Translations under genes and position numbers: made by a program | Shown: positions 36,086 to 44,687 of the stretch, piece by piece | How the letters are laid out: every line of letters starts with the position of its first letter | How positions within the stretch are numbered: the stretch's first letter is position 1 | Notes under the pieces: generated by a model | The model's database searches: none | The model's input: the letters and a program-made list of their open reading frames with translations, nothing else | What the model was told of the DNA's origin: nothing | Source: Nocardia terrae | Lineage (GTDB): Bacteria; Actinomycetota; Actinomycetes; Mycobacteriales; Mycobacteriaceae | DNA length: 64,000 bases | Direction of reading: 5' to 3' | Assembly (NCBI RefSeq): GCF_009760405.1 | Contig: NZ_WRPP01000015.1 | Span: 98,429 to 162,428, forward strand

Positions 36086-36838
36086 TCACTCTCCACGGAG
36101 CGAACCGGACTGGTGACCGGCGGTACGGTGTGTGGGCCGACGGCGACGCGGCCGCCGCAGCGCCGGAGCAACTCCGCGCCGTCGCGCCGGTGTGGCCGCC
36201 GGCGGCTCCGCCTGACGGCGCAGGCGCTCACGCATGAGGTTGTAGTGCAGTCGGTCGACGGTGTCGGTGAAGGCATAAAGCTCGGTGGCTATGGCATCGA
36301 ACGACTCCGGCTCGGCGGCCAGCGTCCGCTCGAATTTCGCGCGTGCGGTCCGATACTTGGGGCCGTCGATCTCATATTTCTCGGCGAACTCGTCCGCGAC
36401 GTCGAGCAGTGCGGCACTCTCGGAGCGCATATCCGCCACATGTTCGTCCCACACCGCCGGATCGATCGGATCGTCGCTCCACAACGCCGCGGCGAATCGG
36501 TCGTAGGCCTCGAATTCGGGTTTGCCGAGCGCATGCGCCTCGTGCGAGTCGAGCAACCCGAATGCCTGCCGGGCCGATCGAATGGCACTGCTCCACTCTT
36601 GCGCCACCGGCTCGTGCATGAGCCGCGCGTGGTGGCGCTCGCGGATCCAGTTGAACACCACCGCCACCACAAGACCGCCGGTGGCGAATCCGACCACACT
36701 GCTGAGCAGATCGACGCTGATCGGGTGTCGCTGCAACCAATCCAATTGCCGCTGCTCGAGATACATACTCAACGCGAAGGACAGAACGGCGGTCGCGAAC
36801 AGCACACGCAACAGGGCCGGTGGCGCCTTTTGCTCCAT
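36086..36838 (-). CDS. Membrane protein with two N-terminal helices and a cytoplasmic helical domain
   Basis: 250 residues with GGGAGGAGG upstream of the ATG at 36838. Two membrane helices (LLRVLFATAVLSFALSMYL, and the segment LLSSVVGFATGGLVVAVVF) are followed by about 150 charged helical residues (acidic, with DEFAEKYEIDGPKYRTARAK) and an Arg-rich tail. No known family recognised. Convergent to AIM24 with 45 bp between. Confidence 0.75.
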   Translation of the reverse strand: MEQKAPPALLRVLFATAVLSFALSMYLEQRQLDWLQRHPISVDLLSSVVGFATGGLVVAVVFNWIRERHHARLMHEPVAQEWSSAIRSARQAFGLLDSHEAHALGKPEFEAYDRFAAALWSDDPIDPAVWDEHVADMRSESAALLDVADEFAEKYEIDGPKYRTARAKFERTLAAEPESFDAIATELYAFTDTVDRLHYNLMRERLRRQAEPPAATPARRRGVAPALRRPRRRRPTHRTAGHQSGSLRGE

Positions 36839-37033
36839 GGTGCCTCCTCCCTTCAGACCACGTGAACGATAACCCGGAGCGAACCTCCCCGCAGGGAGCA
36901 CGAACAGGCCCACCGCGGCAAACTCGGCATTCCATTGCGTTGATGAGGACGAGATAGCCTCTGCGCGTTGATCTTCCGATGGGCCATCCGGCCGTTGCGA
37001 CCGTTGAGTTCGGTACCGCCGCTATGCCTCTCG

Positions 37034-37471
37034 TCAGGCGGATGTAGAAGGCCCGCGATTGCCGAAGCCATCACTCTTGGTGGCGTGCTTGGCGCGAAGG
37101 GCCTCGAGTTGGGCGGACTTGGCGGCGGCCATGCGTTCCCGGGTAGCGGCACTACGCCGCGGAGACGGGGCAGGGGCTGGGCGGCGGCGGGGAATGCCCG
37201 GGCGGGGCGAGGTGGGGCGCCGGGGCGCGGGGGCTTCGGCGGTGCGCACGGCATCGGCCAGCAGGCTGATCGGAAGGATGAAGACCCAGAAGAAGATTCG
37301 GTACTCGCCGCTCTGGAAGAACACGGCCAAGTAGATGCCGTAGCCGAGGAACGCGGTGCCGATGAGAACGTTGACGACGCGGCGGCCGGGGTGCAGTCCG
37401 GAGGCCGCCAACGCCACGCTGATCACGACGATTCCGCTGACGAACAGCATCACCACATAGAAGCCGAACAC
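37034..37471 (-). CDS. Small membrane protein with basic tail
   Basis: About 145 residues from GTG 37471, which has GGGGAA close upstream; an in-frame TTG at 37489 is possible. Three hydrophobic segments are visible (VVMLFVSGIVVISVALAA, VLIGTAFLGYGIYLAVFF, and FFWVFILPISLLADAV), then a Pro/Arg-rich stretch (about 85-110) and a charged helix ending in KHATKSDGFGNRGPSTSA. No known family recognised. Confidence 0.65.
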   Translation of the reverse strand: MFGFYVVMLFVSGIVVISVALAASGLHPGRRVVNVLIGTAFLGYGIYLAVFFQSGEYRIFFWVFILPISLLADAVRTAEAPAPRRPTSPRPGIPRRRPAPAPSPRRSAATRERMAAAKSAQLEALRAKHATKSDGFGNRGPSTSA

Positions 37472-37606
37472 GTATTTCCCCCACCACAAGCAGATAGAAC
37501 GATGTTCAACCTAGATCACCGGCGCTGGGACCTCCAACCCGAAACGTCCTGCCAACCCTGGCCCGGTGTCAGGCCCCGCTGTCGCGCTCGATGCGGGGTG
37601 GTCCGC

Positions 37607-38521
37607 TCAGATATCGGGAGTCAATTGCTTGCGGGCGCGTTCGACGCGGCGTTCGACACCGTCGAGGTGTTTCTGCGCATGCTGCAGGGCCTCGCGCGTC
37701 GAACGCTCTGTGGCGGCGGTGAATCGGTGGCGGTGTTCGGCTTCGGTCAGTTCGGCGCGCAGGGCTTGGATGCGGTTGTCGAGGTCGGCGAGATCGGCGG
37801 CGGCGGTGTCGTGGTCAGACCGGGCGGAAGCTACGGCGGCGCGGGCGGATTCGACTTCGGCGAGCATCTCCTCGAGCTCGCGCCGTACCTCGGCCTGCGG
37901 ATCGGGGGTGGGCCCGTCGGCGGATGTGGAATCGGCGCGGCGACGAGTCCGCGCCGTGGATTGCCCGGCACGATCCTCGGTGGGATCGGTTGTGGTCGAG
38001 CGCGTTCCGAGGTCGTGGCGCTCATCGCTGGGAACCGCGGTCAGTGCGGCGGGGCCGAATCCCTCGTAAGTGGCTGCGGCGGTGAGGGTTCCGGAGCGCA
38101 GCTCCTCGGCGACCGACTGATCCGCCAGGGCCGCCTGCAGACTCGCGCCGATATCGCGCAGGACGGGTTCGGTCAGGCGCTGACCCCGGTCCGCGGCCAG
38201 TTCGGCAGCCTTGCGGGTGACGGCGTTGACCACCTTCTGCCGCTGCGTGGTGAGCGCGCGCAGCTGTTCGGCCGACAGCCGGCGCTGGGCATCGCGCAGA
38301 GCATCACCCACCTCCAACAGGGCACGAACGTCATCGCTCGCCTCACGGGACAGCAGATTCAGCGCCCACGCCGCGACCGTCGGCCGCCGGAGCTTGCCGA
38401 TAGCGGCGGCCAGCGCCTTGTCCCCGGCATCGCGGGCCTCCCGCACCCGCTCGGTGCGGACGGCCACGAACTCGGCGGGCGCGAGCCCGTAGAGTTCGGC
38501 CACAACCTGGTCGAGCGTCAT
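37607..38521 (-). CDS. Conserved hypothetical coiled-coil protein
   Basis: 304 residues from the ATG at 38521. Residues 1-140 are helical (LAPAEFVAVRTERVREARDA, LRRPTVAAWALNLLSRE); about 150-205 are a disordered, Thr/Asp-rich linker, and 205-300 are a heptad-like Glu/Ala/Arg coiled coil (ELEEMLAEVESARAAVASAR). No transmembrane segment. The N-terminal part recurs in many mycolic-acid actinobacteria as an uncharacterised family. Function unknown. Confidence 0.75.
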   Translation of the reverse strand: MTLDQVVAELYGLAPAEFVAVRTERVREARDAGDKALAAAIGKLRRPTVAAWALNLLSREASDDVRALLEVGDALRDAQRRLSAEQLRALTTQRQKVVNAVTRKAAELAADRGQRLTEPVLRDIGASLQAALADQSVAEELRSGTLTAAATYEGFGPAALTAVPSDERHDLGTRSTTTDPTEDRAGQSTARTRRRADSTSADGPTPDPQAEVRRELEEMLAEVESARAAVASARSDHDTAAADLADLDNRIQALRAELTEAEHRHRFTAATERSTREALQHAQKHLDGVERRVERARKQLTPDI

Positions 38522-38661
38522 GCCGCCCTAGCCTACGGGCACACCCGCCACCCACCCCGCAGGATGCCACGCAGCAGGTCGCGGAGCTGGGCGGACAGCG
38601 CCTCGGCGTCCTCGGTCATGTGGAGGTAGTGCTTGCGGGCGATCCCGTGGAATGCCGAGCA

Positions 38662-39021
38662 TCAACCCGGACCGTGGGGATGCGCGAGATCGTAGGCGCG
38701 GGAGAGTTTCTGGGGGACGACCATGCGCCAGGCATCGACGACGAATTCACGGGCCTCGATCGGGTCCAGTGCGGCGAGGTCGGCGTGGATCCAGTTGAAG
38801 CGCATGTCCGATGCGGACGGCAGCTGGAATTTGTGCGGCGAGCTCGCGACGAGCGCCGCCCTCTCCTCCTTGGGGAACGCGAAGCCCATCACGGTCTCGT
38901 CGAGGGAGAACGCCACGTAGACGATCTGCTTGACGCGAAACTTCAACCTGCCGCGCACATAGACCTGATACGAGCGCTCCAACTCGGCACCCAGTGGACG
39001 GACGTCCTCGATCACAGCCAC
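38662..39021 (-). CDS. MmcQ/YjbR-family protein
   Basis: 119 residues from the GTG at 39021, which has GAAGGA 8 nt upstream. The fold has the family pattern: KFRVKQIVYVAFSLDETVMG, FAFPKEERAALVASSPHKF, MRFNWIHADLAALDPIEARE and DAWRMVVPQKLSRAY. YjbR proteins are small double-wing domain proteins, often called DNA-binding, with no defined function. Confidence 0.82.
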   Translation of the reverse strand: MAVIEDVRPLGAELERSYQVYVRGRLKFRVKQIVYVAFSLDETVMGFAFPKEERAALVASSPHKFQLPSASDMRFNWIHADLAALDPIEAREFVVDAWRMVVPQKLSRAYDLAHPHGPG

Positions 39022-39127
39022 GGCAGAAGTCCTTCGTTCTCGGACGATCGCTCCCTCAGGTGCCGCCATCGTCCCTGCGGCGCAGGTTGATTCGCCGCGT
39101 CGGCAAGTCTGCCACGGACGTGCGACG

Positions 39128-39616
39128 TCAGGTTCGAACCAGCAGCACCCGGCGCCCGCGGGTGTGTTCGGCCTGGCTGTCGGGGTGCGCCGACGCGGCC
39201 TCGGTCAGGGCATATGACCGGTCGACCGGGATATGGAGTCGGCCCTGGGCGATGAGATCGACGGCCGCGGCGAGCGCTTCGGGCATGCTGCCGCCGACAC
39301 CGGCGAAGCGGATGCCGAGCATCGGCGCCTCGAGGTCGGCGATGGTGATCACCTTGTCCGGGTCTCCCGTCAGGTCGAGGAGTCCGCGAATGACCCCCGC
39401 ACCGTTGAGGTCGAGGGCGGCGTCGACCGGTCCGAGTCGACGCACGCGCTCCTCCCAGCCCGCGTCGTAGGTGATCGCGGTGGCGCCCAGGCTTCGCACG
39501 TAGTCCTGGTTCGCGGGTCCGGCGGTGCCGATCACCTTGATCCCCCGTGCGCGGGCGATCTGCAACACCGCCGACCCGACTCCGCCCGCCGCGTCGCTGA
39601 CCAGCACCACCTGCCG
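39128..39616 (-). pseudogene. MDR-family oxidoreductase, C-terminal half only
   Basis: About 160 codons encode the cofactor-binding half of a zinc-independent quinone-oxidoreductase-like enzyme (VVLVSDAAGGVGSAVLQIAR, GIKVIGTAG, a C-terminal HPDSQAEHTRGRRVLLV). The catalytic N-terminal domain of about 150 residues is absent. The sequence upstream instead changes at about 39617 into the C-terminal part of a TetR gene on the other strand. A deletion explains both. Confidence 0.85.
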
Positions 39617-39622
39617 GGCGAT

Positions 39623-39740
39623 CGCGCGATTCGTGATCGACGCCTACTCGCTGGCCCGGGAGGCAGCCGACCCCCAGGCCGCCGTCGGCGAGATCTTCCG
39701 GATGATCGAGGCAGCCTGGGCGGCCAAGTCGCTCACTTGA
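39623..39740 (+). pseudogene. TetR-family regulator, last 38 codons only
   Basis: The frame reads RFVIDAYSLAREAADPQAAV and EIFRMIEAAWAAKSLT before the stop at 39738, the last two helices of a TetR-type ligand-binding domain. The HTH and most of the ligand domain are missing. It faces away from the oxidoreductase fragment, so the two were once a divergent regulator/enzyme pair. Confidence 0.6.
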
Positions 39741-39780
39741 ACAGCACAGCGCTGCCTGTCGGGTGGGTTGCGAGCATGCG

Positions 39781-39813
39781 ACAGAGCCGCAGGCCGGTGA
39801 CCTGCGGCTCTGT
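39781..39813. terminator. Hairpin with 13-bp perfect stem
   Basis: ACAGAGCCGCAGG pairs with CCTGCGGCTCTGT around a 7-nt loop, 30 bp past the end of the SDR gene. It lacks a T-run but is very stable. Confidence 0.6.
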
Positions 39814-39842
39814 CGTGCTGTGGCGTCCGAGGACTCGAAAAG

Positions 39843-40670
39843 CTACTTGCGGCCGGTGAATTCGTCCATGGAGTGGTAGACGCCGACGGTGTTGAGGTAG
39901 AAGTCCCGGACCTTGAGGGGTAGGAGGCCCGAGATGGCCCGGTTCAGGCGCGACGTCCAGGGGAGGACGACGAGGGCCGAGCCCTTCTTCATCTCGGTCC
40001 AGGAGGTGTCGACGACTTCCTCCTGCTCCAGGATCGGGGTGAACCAGAAACCCTTGGCGCCGTCGAACATTCCGGTGTTGATGTAGGTGGGGCACACCGT
40101 CGTGAACTTCACGTGCTCGTTGCCGGACTGTTCGAGTTCCAGGCGCACCGAATCCGACCAGCCCAGGGCCGCCCACTTGGAGGCGGCGTAGACGCTCATG
40201 CGCGGGTTGGCGACCAGACCGGCCGAAGACGCGATATTGAGCACGCGGCCCTCGCCGTTCTTGTTCGCGACCATGGCGGGCAGGAATTCGAGGGTGATGT
40301 ACATGGGGGCGAGGGAGTTGATGGCCATCGTCTTGTCGATGTCGGCCTTGTTGGTGGTCTCCCAGAAGTAGCCGTTGCCACGGACGATGCCGGCGTTGTT
40401 GACCAGCACGTCGATGTCGCCGACCTCGGCGCGTACGGCCGCGCCCGCTTCGGCGATGGCGTCGCGGTCCGAGACGTCCACCACGTAGTGGTGAATCTTG
40501 CTCGCGCCCTGGGCCGCCAGTTCGGCCGCGGTTTCCTTCAGCGCGGTCTCGTTGATGTCCCACAGCACCACGTCGGCGGCCTGCTCGGCCACCGCCCGCT
40601 GCGCGAAGGACTTGCCCAGGCCCATGGCCGCGCCGGTGACCAGGACCTTCTTGCCCGCTACCGTCTTCAT
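39843..40670 (-). CDS. Short-chain dehydrogenase/reductase
   Basis: 275 residues. Rossmann motif TGAAMGLGKSF near residue 12, NNAG at about 90, catalytic Ser in IASSAG and YxxxK as VYAASKWA. After residue 190 the substrate loop is FTTVCPTYINTGMF with a C-terminal extension. It reduces or oxidises a hydroxyl or keto group with NAD(P). It follows an aldehyde dehydrogenase gene by 34 bp, so an alcohol-aldehyde-acid sequence is plausible. The substrate is unknown. Confidence 0.92.
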   Translation of the reverse strand: MKTVAGKKVLVTGAAMGLGKSFAQRAVAEQAADVVLWDINETALKETAAELAAQGASKIHHYVVDVSDRDAIAEAGAAVRAEVGDIDVLVNNAGIVRGNGYFWETTNKADIDKTMAINSLAPMYITLEFLPAMVANKNGEGRVLNIASSAGLVANPRMSVYAASKWAALGWSDSVRLELEQSGNEHVKFTTVCPTYINTGMFDGAKGFWFTPILEQEEVVDTSWTEMKKGSALVVLPWTSRLNRAISGLLPLKVRDFYLNTVGVYHSMDEFTGRK

Positions 40671-40704
40671 ACCCCTCTGTACCCCTGTCGAATGGACGGC
40701 GGAA

Positions 40705-42276
40705 TCACTTCTGCCGCAGTGTCTTCATGACGCCCAGGTAGAGCGTCATGGTCTTGGCCCACAACTGTTCCGACATGCCCGGCAGCGGCGCGATGGGCAG
40801 GCCCCGCTGCACCGCGATGGTCTGGGTGTCGATGTATTTCAGCAGGCCCTCGGGTCCGTGACGACGACCCGTGCCGGAGATTCCCAATCCGCCCGAGGGC
40901 GCGGCGACCGAACCCCAGGCGGCGATGAAGCCCTCGTTCACGTTCACTGATCCGGCGCGGACGCGGGCGGCGACCTCACGGCCGCGGGTGACGTCGCGGC
41001 TCCAGACGCTGGCGTTGAGACCGTAGGCGGTGTCGTTGGCCTGGTCGACGGCTTCGTCGTCGCTGTGCACACGGTAGAGCGAGACGACCGGTCCGAAGGT
41101 TTCTTCGCGGTAGACGGTCATGCCCTCGCGCACGCCCTCGAGGACGGTCGGCTCGTAGAAGTAGGGGCCCAGGTCCGGGCGCGCCTTGCCACCGGCGAGG
41201 ACCTTCGCGCCCTTGGCGACCGCGTCGTCGACATGCTTGCTCACGGTGTCGATCTGACGCGGGAAGGTCAGCGAGCCGATCTCGTAGCTGAAGTCGAGGG
41301 TCTTGCCGAGCGCGAGTTCCTTGGTGTGGCCCACGAATTCGGTGACGAACTGGTCGTACACCTTGTCGTGCACGTAGATTCGCTCGATCGATTCGCACAG
41401 CTGCCCGGCCGAGGCGAAGCAGGCCCGCACCGCGATCTTGGCGGCGGCCGAGACATCGGCGTCCTCGAGCACCAGCAGCGGATTCTTGCCGCCGAGTTCG
41501 AGCGAGTAGCCGATGAGTCGCTCACCGGCCTGCTGGGCGATGGTGCGCCCGGTGGCGCTGGACCCGGTGTAGTCGACGTAGTCGGCGCGGGCGATGACCT
41601 CGGTGCCGACCACCGCGCCGCGTCCCAGCACGGCCTGCCACAGGCCCTTGGGCAGGCCCGCGCGCTCGGCGACGTCGATGGCCCACAGCAGCGTCAGCGC
41701 GGTCTGGTTGTCCGGCCGCCCGATGACGGCATTGCCCGCGAGCAGCGCGGGCAGCGCGTCGGACGCGCCCAGGGCCAGCGGGTAGTTCCACGGCGAGATG
41801 ACCGCGACCACGCCCTTGGGCCGGTTGCGCACCTCGACCTGAGTCAGCAGCGGCATCACTCCGCGCGGCTTGCGGTGGGCCAGAATCGATTTGGCCTCGG
41901 CCGCGTAGAACCGGGTGTTCACCGCGACGTCGGAGACCTCGTCGAAGGCGTGCACGCGGGACTTGCCGGTCTCGAGCTGGATGATGTCGAGGATGGCCTC
42001 CTGCTCGGAGAGCACCAGATCGTGAATGCGGCGCAGCAGCGCGGCCCGCTCCCCGACCGGCACCTTCGCCCACTTCTCCTGCGCGGTGCGCGCGGTGGCG
42101 AAGGCGGCCTCGATATCGGCGACCGAGGACTGCGGCAGGTCGACGATCTTGGCTCCGGTGGCGGGCGCGAACACCTCCACCGAGGGCGCACCGCCCGCGA
42201 CGGCATGGCCGAGCAGCTGCCCGACCAGGTCAAAAGGCAGCGCATCGGCGGCGGCGAGCTGCGGGGCAGTCGTCAT
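40705..42276 (-). CDS. Succinate-semialdehyde dehydrogenase-like aldehyde dehydrogenase
   Basis: 523 residues from the ATG at 42276. The ALDH core has SPWNYPLALGASDALPALLAG, YTGSSATGRTIAQQ, catalytic Glu in LELGGKNPLLVLEDADV and catalytic Cys in SAGQLCESIERIYV, followed by EETFGPVVSLYRV. Closest by recollection to the GabD2-type succinate-semialdehyde dehydrogenases of mycobacteria (NADP). It is the first gene of an operon with the SDR and is divergent from a TetR gene with a clear operator. Confidence 0.9.
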   Translation of the reverse strand: MTTAPQLAAADALPFDLVGQLLGHAVAGGAPSVEVFAPATGAKIVDLPQSSVADIEAAFATARTAQEKWAKVPVGERAALLRRIHDLVLSEQEAILDIIQLETGKSRVHAFDEVSDVAVNTRFYAAEAKSILAHRKPRGVMPLLTQVEVRNRPKGVVAVISPWNYPLALGASDALPALLAGNAVIGRPDNQTALTLLWAIDVAERAGLPKGLWQAVLGRGAVVGTEVIARADYVDYTGSSATGRTIAQQAGERLIGYSLELGGKNPLLVLEDADVSAAAKIAVRACFASAGQLCESIERIYVHDKVYDQFVTEFVGHTKELALGKTLDFSYEIGSLTFPRQIDTVSKHVDDAVAKGAKVLAGGKARPDLGPYFYEPTVLEGVREGMTVYREETFGPVVSLYRVHSDDEAVDQANDTAYGLNASVWSRDVTRGREVAARVRAGSVNVNEGFIAAWGSVAAPSGGLGISGTGRRHGPEGLLKYIDTQTIAVQRGLPIAPLPGMSEQLWAKTMTLYLGVMKTLRQK

Positions 42277-42313
42277 TGGTCGCCCTCTCGAAGAGTGGAG
42301 TCGGTATTTAGTG

Positions 42314-42342
42314 AACATCGGTGTTACATGAACACTGATGTT
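42314..42342. promoter_or_regulatory. TetR operator
   Basis: AACATCGGTGTT at 42314-42325 and AACACTGATGTT at 42331-42342 are inverted copies of one another with one mismatch and a 5-nt spacer. It lies in the 72-bp gap between the aldehyde dehydrogenase and the tetR gene and overlaps both promoters. Confidence 0.8.
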
Positions 42343-42348
42343 AGATTA

Positions 42349-43077
42349 ATGGACGTGACGCACACCATGTCAAGCCCTCCCGCGGGAAGTGGCACGCCCG
42401 CCCGTCGCGGCCGACCGCCGCAGACGGAGCAGCAGGCCGACCAGGTGCGCGCCCGCATCGTGCTGGCAACCGCGGAAGTCTTCGCCGAACAGGGTTCACG
42501 CGGGCTGAGCGTGGCCCGCATCATCGAGAAGGCCGGGCTGGCGCGGCCCACCTTCTACCGCTACTTCGCGAATGCGACCGAGCCGCTGCACGCGGTGCTC
42601 ACCATCTCCAACGAGGACCTGGTCGGCGGAATTCGCGCCGCGCTGGACCGCACCGAGCAACCGGTCGAGCTGGGCATCAACCTGATCGAGGCCTATCTGC
42701 ACTGGGCGGGCGGGCACGGGCCGATGCTGGCCCCGCTCTTCGCCGAACTGCACGATCCGGGCTCGCCGGTGTCGGCCTACCGCGAAGAGGCGATCGCGGA
42801 CATTCGGATGCTGGTGCGCGCCAAGGTCGTCGCCCTCGGCCGCCCGGCCCCCACGGACCTGGACCTCGACACCTCGCTGCAGATCTGCGAATTCGTCGTC
42901 TACCGCATCTCCGCCGCCGCCCCGCACGGCGAACCGGACCAGGAGACCATCGACGCGGCCAGGCTCACCATGATTCGCGGCGTGCTGGCCATGCTCGGTA
43001 TTCGCGACGACATCGAGTACGCCCTGACGATTCCGGGGCTCTTCGAATCCGGTGAGCCGGATCAATCGAATTCCTAA
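42349..43077 (+). CDS. TetR-family transcriptional regulator
   Basis: 242 residues from the ATG at 42349 (later starts at 42355 and 42367 are possible). The HTH (about 28-75) reads ARIVLATAEVFAEQGSRGLS, then VARIIEKAGLARPTFYRYFA. The remainder is the ligand-binding helical domain, with a Trp/Gly-rich segment YLHWAGGHGPMLAPLF. A divergent aldehyde dehydrogenase/SDR operon and the operator between them mark it as local repressor, released by a substrate or product of that pathway. Confidence 0.93.
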   Translation: MDVTHTMSSPPAGSGTPARRGRPPQTEQQADQVRARIVLATAEVFAEQGSRGLSVARIIEKAGLARPTFYRYFANATEPLHAVLTISNEDLVGGIRAALDRTEQPVELGINLIEAYLHWAGGHGPMLAPLFAELHDPGSPVSAYREEAIADIRMLVRAKVVALGRPAPTDLDLDTSLQICEFVVYRISAAAPHGEPDQETIDAARLTMIRGVLAMLGIRDDIEYALTIPGLFESGEPDQSNS

Positions 43078-43126
43078 CCGTGCCAAGCGGTTAGCTATAT
43101 ATGATCATCGCCACTAGGCTCGAGGC

Positions 43127-43489
43127 ATGCCGGAAACCACTCCGCCCCTATCTTTCTCGGCCGTCACCCGCACCGTCATCATGGATGCCCCGGTGACCCC
43201 GGCCAAGCTCACGGACCGCATCCAGACCCGCCGCATCTGCATGCCCGCGGGCGCCGCCGCGGGTCTGCACACCCACAACGGCCCGGTCGTCGGGAGCATT
43301 GTGTCCGGCTCGGTGGCCTACCGGATCGAGGGCGAGCAGCAGGTCGTCCTGCGACCCGGCGACGTGTTCTTCGAACCGGAGGCCGTCCGCATCGCTCAGT
43401 TCGACGCCCTCGACGAGGATGTGGTCTTCCTCGGCCACTTCCTGCTCGCGTCCGGCCAGGAGGCCGCTATCGACTTCCCGGCCGAGTAG
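43127..43489 (+). CDS. Cupin-domain protein
   Basis: 120 residues with GAGG before the ATG. A single cupin barrel: AAGLHTHNGPVVGSIVSGSV is motif 1 (His residues, Gly), LRPGDVFFEPEAV is motif 2. The metal-binding triad appears as HTH and a later acidic residue. It could be a small isomerase, dioxygenase or sensor. TATATATGAT about 30 bp upstream could be a -10 box. Its stop codon abuts the stop of the convergent lipoprotein gene. Confidence 0.85.
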   Translation: MPETTPPLSFSAVTRTVIMDAPVTPAKLTDRIQTRRICMPAGAAAGLHTHNGPVVGSIVSGSVAYRIEGEQQVVLRPGDVFFEPEAVRIAQFDALDEDVVFLGHFLLASGQEAAIDFPAE

Positions 43490-43768
43490 TCACCGGCCGG
43501 GTGTGGCGACCACCTGGCTGACGGCGGTAGCCGGAACGCTCGTGGTCGCTCCGCTCGCCGACGCCTTCGGTGTCGTCGTGGGCGCGGTGGTCGTGGATGT
43601 CGAGCCGGCGGTGGGCACGTCGATCACATCCGGCATCTGTCCGCCGTTGAGCATCGGCACCGTCGTCGTGGCAGGTGGTGTGAGCGGAGTGTTCCGGTGA
43701 CCTCCACATCCCGCAACCGCGGCTCCCACCACCGCAATCGTCACAACCGTGATCAGGTGCTTGCGCAC
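43490..43768 (-). CDS. Small Thr/Pro-rich lipoprotein
   Basis: 92 residues from the GTG at 43768 with GGAG close before. The signal peptide RKHLITVVTIAVVGAAVAGC ends in a lipobox (VAGC), so the protein should be lipidated on Cys and held on the outer face of the membrane. The rest is a Thr/Ser/Pro/Ala-rich tail with a TTTAPTTT stretch, probably extended and perhaps glycosylated. No known domain. Confidence 0.75.
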   Translation of the reverse strand: MRKHLITVVTIAVVGAAVAGCGGHRNTPLTPPATTTVPMLNGGQMPDVIDVPTAGSTSTTTAPTTTPKASASGATTSVPATAVSQVVATPGR

Positions 43769-44000
43769 GTCTCCAACCTTCCCAATGGAATCGGCCGCAG
43801 CCGTACGCCCCGCTACGCCCGAGGGCGCGTGATCCCGGTCCGCACACACTGCGCTACTTCGAAACTGACAAGTCGGGCAGGTGAATCCGCACCGGCCACA
43901 CCAATTCTGGCGCATTCACAGCGACATTCGATAACCGAAGATCAACTGCGGCACTCTCGGTCCGGAACGTGGCACAACCACGGGGGTCGGAGGGGCGGGA

Positions 44001-44615
44001 TCAGGCCCGGTGGGAGAAGACCGCCACCAGGAAATCGGAGTCCTCGGCGAAGGGGCGCAGGTCCCAGGTGGAGAGCCGCAGATCGACCGCGAGTCCGGCG
44101 TTTTCGGCGTCCGCCAGGAACTCGGCGAACTCGTAGCCGCGCTCGGCGCCGAAGCCGGTGACCAGTCGACCCGACGGCGCGAGGTGGCGGGCGAAGTTGG
44201 CCAGCACCGCGCCCCGGGTGGCCGGGGCCAGGAAGGTCATCACATTGCCCGCGCAGACGATGACGTCGAAGTCGGCCGCGACCCCGCGCGACGGCAGGTC
44301 CAGTTCGGCGAGGTCACCGACCAGCCAGGTCGGCCCCGGATAATCCTGTTCGGCGGCTGCGATCAGCACCGGATCGACGTCCACCCCGACCACGGTGTGC
44401 CCGACTCCGTGCAGATAGCCGCCGACGCGACCGGGACCGCACCCCGCGTCGAGGATCCGACTCCCCCGCCCGACCATGGCGTCGATCATCCGGGCCTCGC
44501 CCACGATGTCGTCGCCCGCCGCCGCCATGGCCCGGAACCGCTCCACGTACCAGGTCGAATGCGCGGGGTTGTCGGCGGTGATCTCCTCCCACTGGCTGGG
44601 GGTGCGTCCGCTCAT
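44001..44615 (-). CDS. SAM-dependent methyltransferase
   Basis: 204 residues with GAGGAGG upstream. Class I methyltransferase: ILDAGCGPGRVGGYL (motif I), VVGVDVDPVLIAAAEQDY (motif II), FDVIVCAGNVMTFL (motif IV). Substrate unknown. It lies 72 bp after the ethA gene end in the same direction, perhaps as part of the same transcript. Confidence 0.9.
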   Translation of the reverse strand: MSGRTPSQWEEITADNPAHSTWYVERFRAMAAAGDDIVGEARMIDAMVGRGSRILDAGCGPGRVGGYLHGVGHTVVGVDVDPVLIAAAEQDYPGPTWLVGDLAELDLPSRGVAADFDVIVCAGNVMTFLAPATRGAVLANFARHLAPSGRLVTGFGAERGYEFAEFLADAENAGLAVDLRLSTWDLRPFAEDSDFLVAVFSHRA

Positions 44616-44687
44616 GGAAGGTTCCTCCTCGCTCGGTGCTACCTCCGGTCCACTCTGTCACCCCCCGTGGCCCTCGTGATCATGGGG

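Noticed and set aside
38533..38650. Open stretch ending RKHYLHMTEDAEALSAQLRD on the minus strand
   Set aside because: It looks like the end of a gene and could be a remnant (perhaps of an integrase), but too short to place in a family, and no start is present.
41065..42340. Long open frame antisense to the aldehyde dehydrogenase, continuous with tetR
   Set aside because: The first 420 codons are Gly/Val/Arg-rich shadow of the dehydrogenase; real TetR sequence starts only at about 42349.
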